Positions 13,413-13,534 of a stretch of 13,534 bases of DNA are shown here, piece by piece. Origin of the DNA: Pseudomonadota bacterium (GTDB lineage: Bacteria; Desulfobacterota; Syntrophobacteria; Syntrophobacterales; Syntrophobacteraceae); assembly GCA_023416335.1 (NCBI GenBank), contig JAEZHY010000201.1, forward strand, positions 1 to 13,534, in the 5' to 3' direction. The notes beneath the pieces were generated by a model. The model saw nothing but the letters and a program-made list of their open reading frames with translations, was not told where the DNA came from and searched no databases. A program made the translations under genes and the position numbers. Numbering within the stretch: position 1 is the first letter of the stretch; each line of letters begins with the position of its first letter.

Positions 13413-13534
13413 GTCACGGTAGGAATGCCGGTTACCCGGCACCCCCCGCACAGATCCGTACGTGAGGAGTTACCTCATACGGCTCCTACCTCGAGTGAAT
13501 GGCGTAAAATCGCACATTTGGATACGGGTGCAAT
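13413..13534 (-). mobile_element. Group II intron, 3' end (domains V and VI), partial
   Basis: On the minus strand 13485-13453 reads as a domain V: GAGCCGTATGAGG, a short loop, CCTCA, a CG bulge and TACGGATC, pairing as in bacterial group II introns and with the AGC triad near the 5' end. Domain VI follows as a GGTGCCGG-GTAA-CCGGCATT stem with an unpaired A in CCTACC, the likely branch point, seven bases before a 3' end at about 13413. The intron body and any reverse transcriptase gene lie beyond the right edge. It ends about 108 bp upstream of the FmdB-type start and points into that operon. Confidence 0.78.

Noticed and set aside
1..13534. CRISPR arrays, tRNA or rRNA genes
   Set aside because: No regularly spaced repeats and no tRNA or rRNA signature were seen on either strand.

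Overview
The window looks like an accessory catabolic and transport locus of an anaerobic bacterium. A Desulfobacterota or other deltaproteobacterial host is my best guess. The reasons are TRAP-type uptake, a two-cluster ferredoxin-like protein encoded inside a transport operon, GC-rich third codon positions, and a group II intron end next to housekeeping genes. No rRNA or other taxonomic marker is present, so the taxon is inference.

Layout. On the minus strand, from about 8.19 kb down to position 1, two TRAP transporter modules lie in series. The upstream one (TRAP-2) has a solute-binding protein (6628-7686) and a fused small/large permease (4488-6365). The downstream one begins with a 2x[4Fe-4S] protein (3433-4149) and an abutting cysteine-rich protein of unknown family (2800-3432). 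It continues with TRAP-1: binding protein (1757-2764), large permease (434-1726) and small permease (1-437, cut by the window edge). On the plus strand, diverging from TRAP-2, are a metal-dependent amidohydrolase (8568-9788), a beta-hydroxyacid dehydrogenase (10066-10941) and a GntR/FCD regulator (11078-11788). A convergent minus-strand pair follows: an RluA-type pseudouridine synthase (11972-12931) and an FmdB-type zinc-ribbon protein (12928-13305). The right edge holds domains V and VI of a group II intron on the minus strand (about 13413-13485, continuing beyond the window).

How it works together. A 16-bp inverted repeat, TGTAT-N6-ATACA, occurs three times in this window and only between genes: before the ferredoxin/TRAP-1 operon (4272-4287), before TRAP-2 (8142-8157) and before the amidohydrolase (8514-8529). 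At two sites it covers the likely -10 element just downstream of a perfect TTGACA, and at the third it follows the -10. The simplest reading is one regulon controlled by the GntR/FCD protein of the same locus: two uptake systems, a redox pair, a hydrolase and a dehydrogenase.

The combination of redox protein, amidohydrolase and 3-hydroxyisobutyrate-dehydrogenase-family enzyme recalls the reductase, enamidase and 2-(hydroxymethyl)glutarate dehydrogenase steps of nicotinate fermentation in Eubacterium barkeri. I propose, without proof, that the locus imports and reductively opens a carboxylated N-heterocycle or cyclic amide.

The longest stretch without a convincing gene is 7687-8567. It holds two divergent promoters, a small gene remnant and several hairpins. 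Dispersed-repeat-like hairpins also fill 9823-9990 and 11853-11945.
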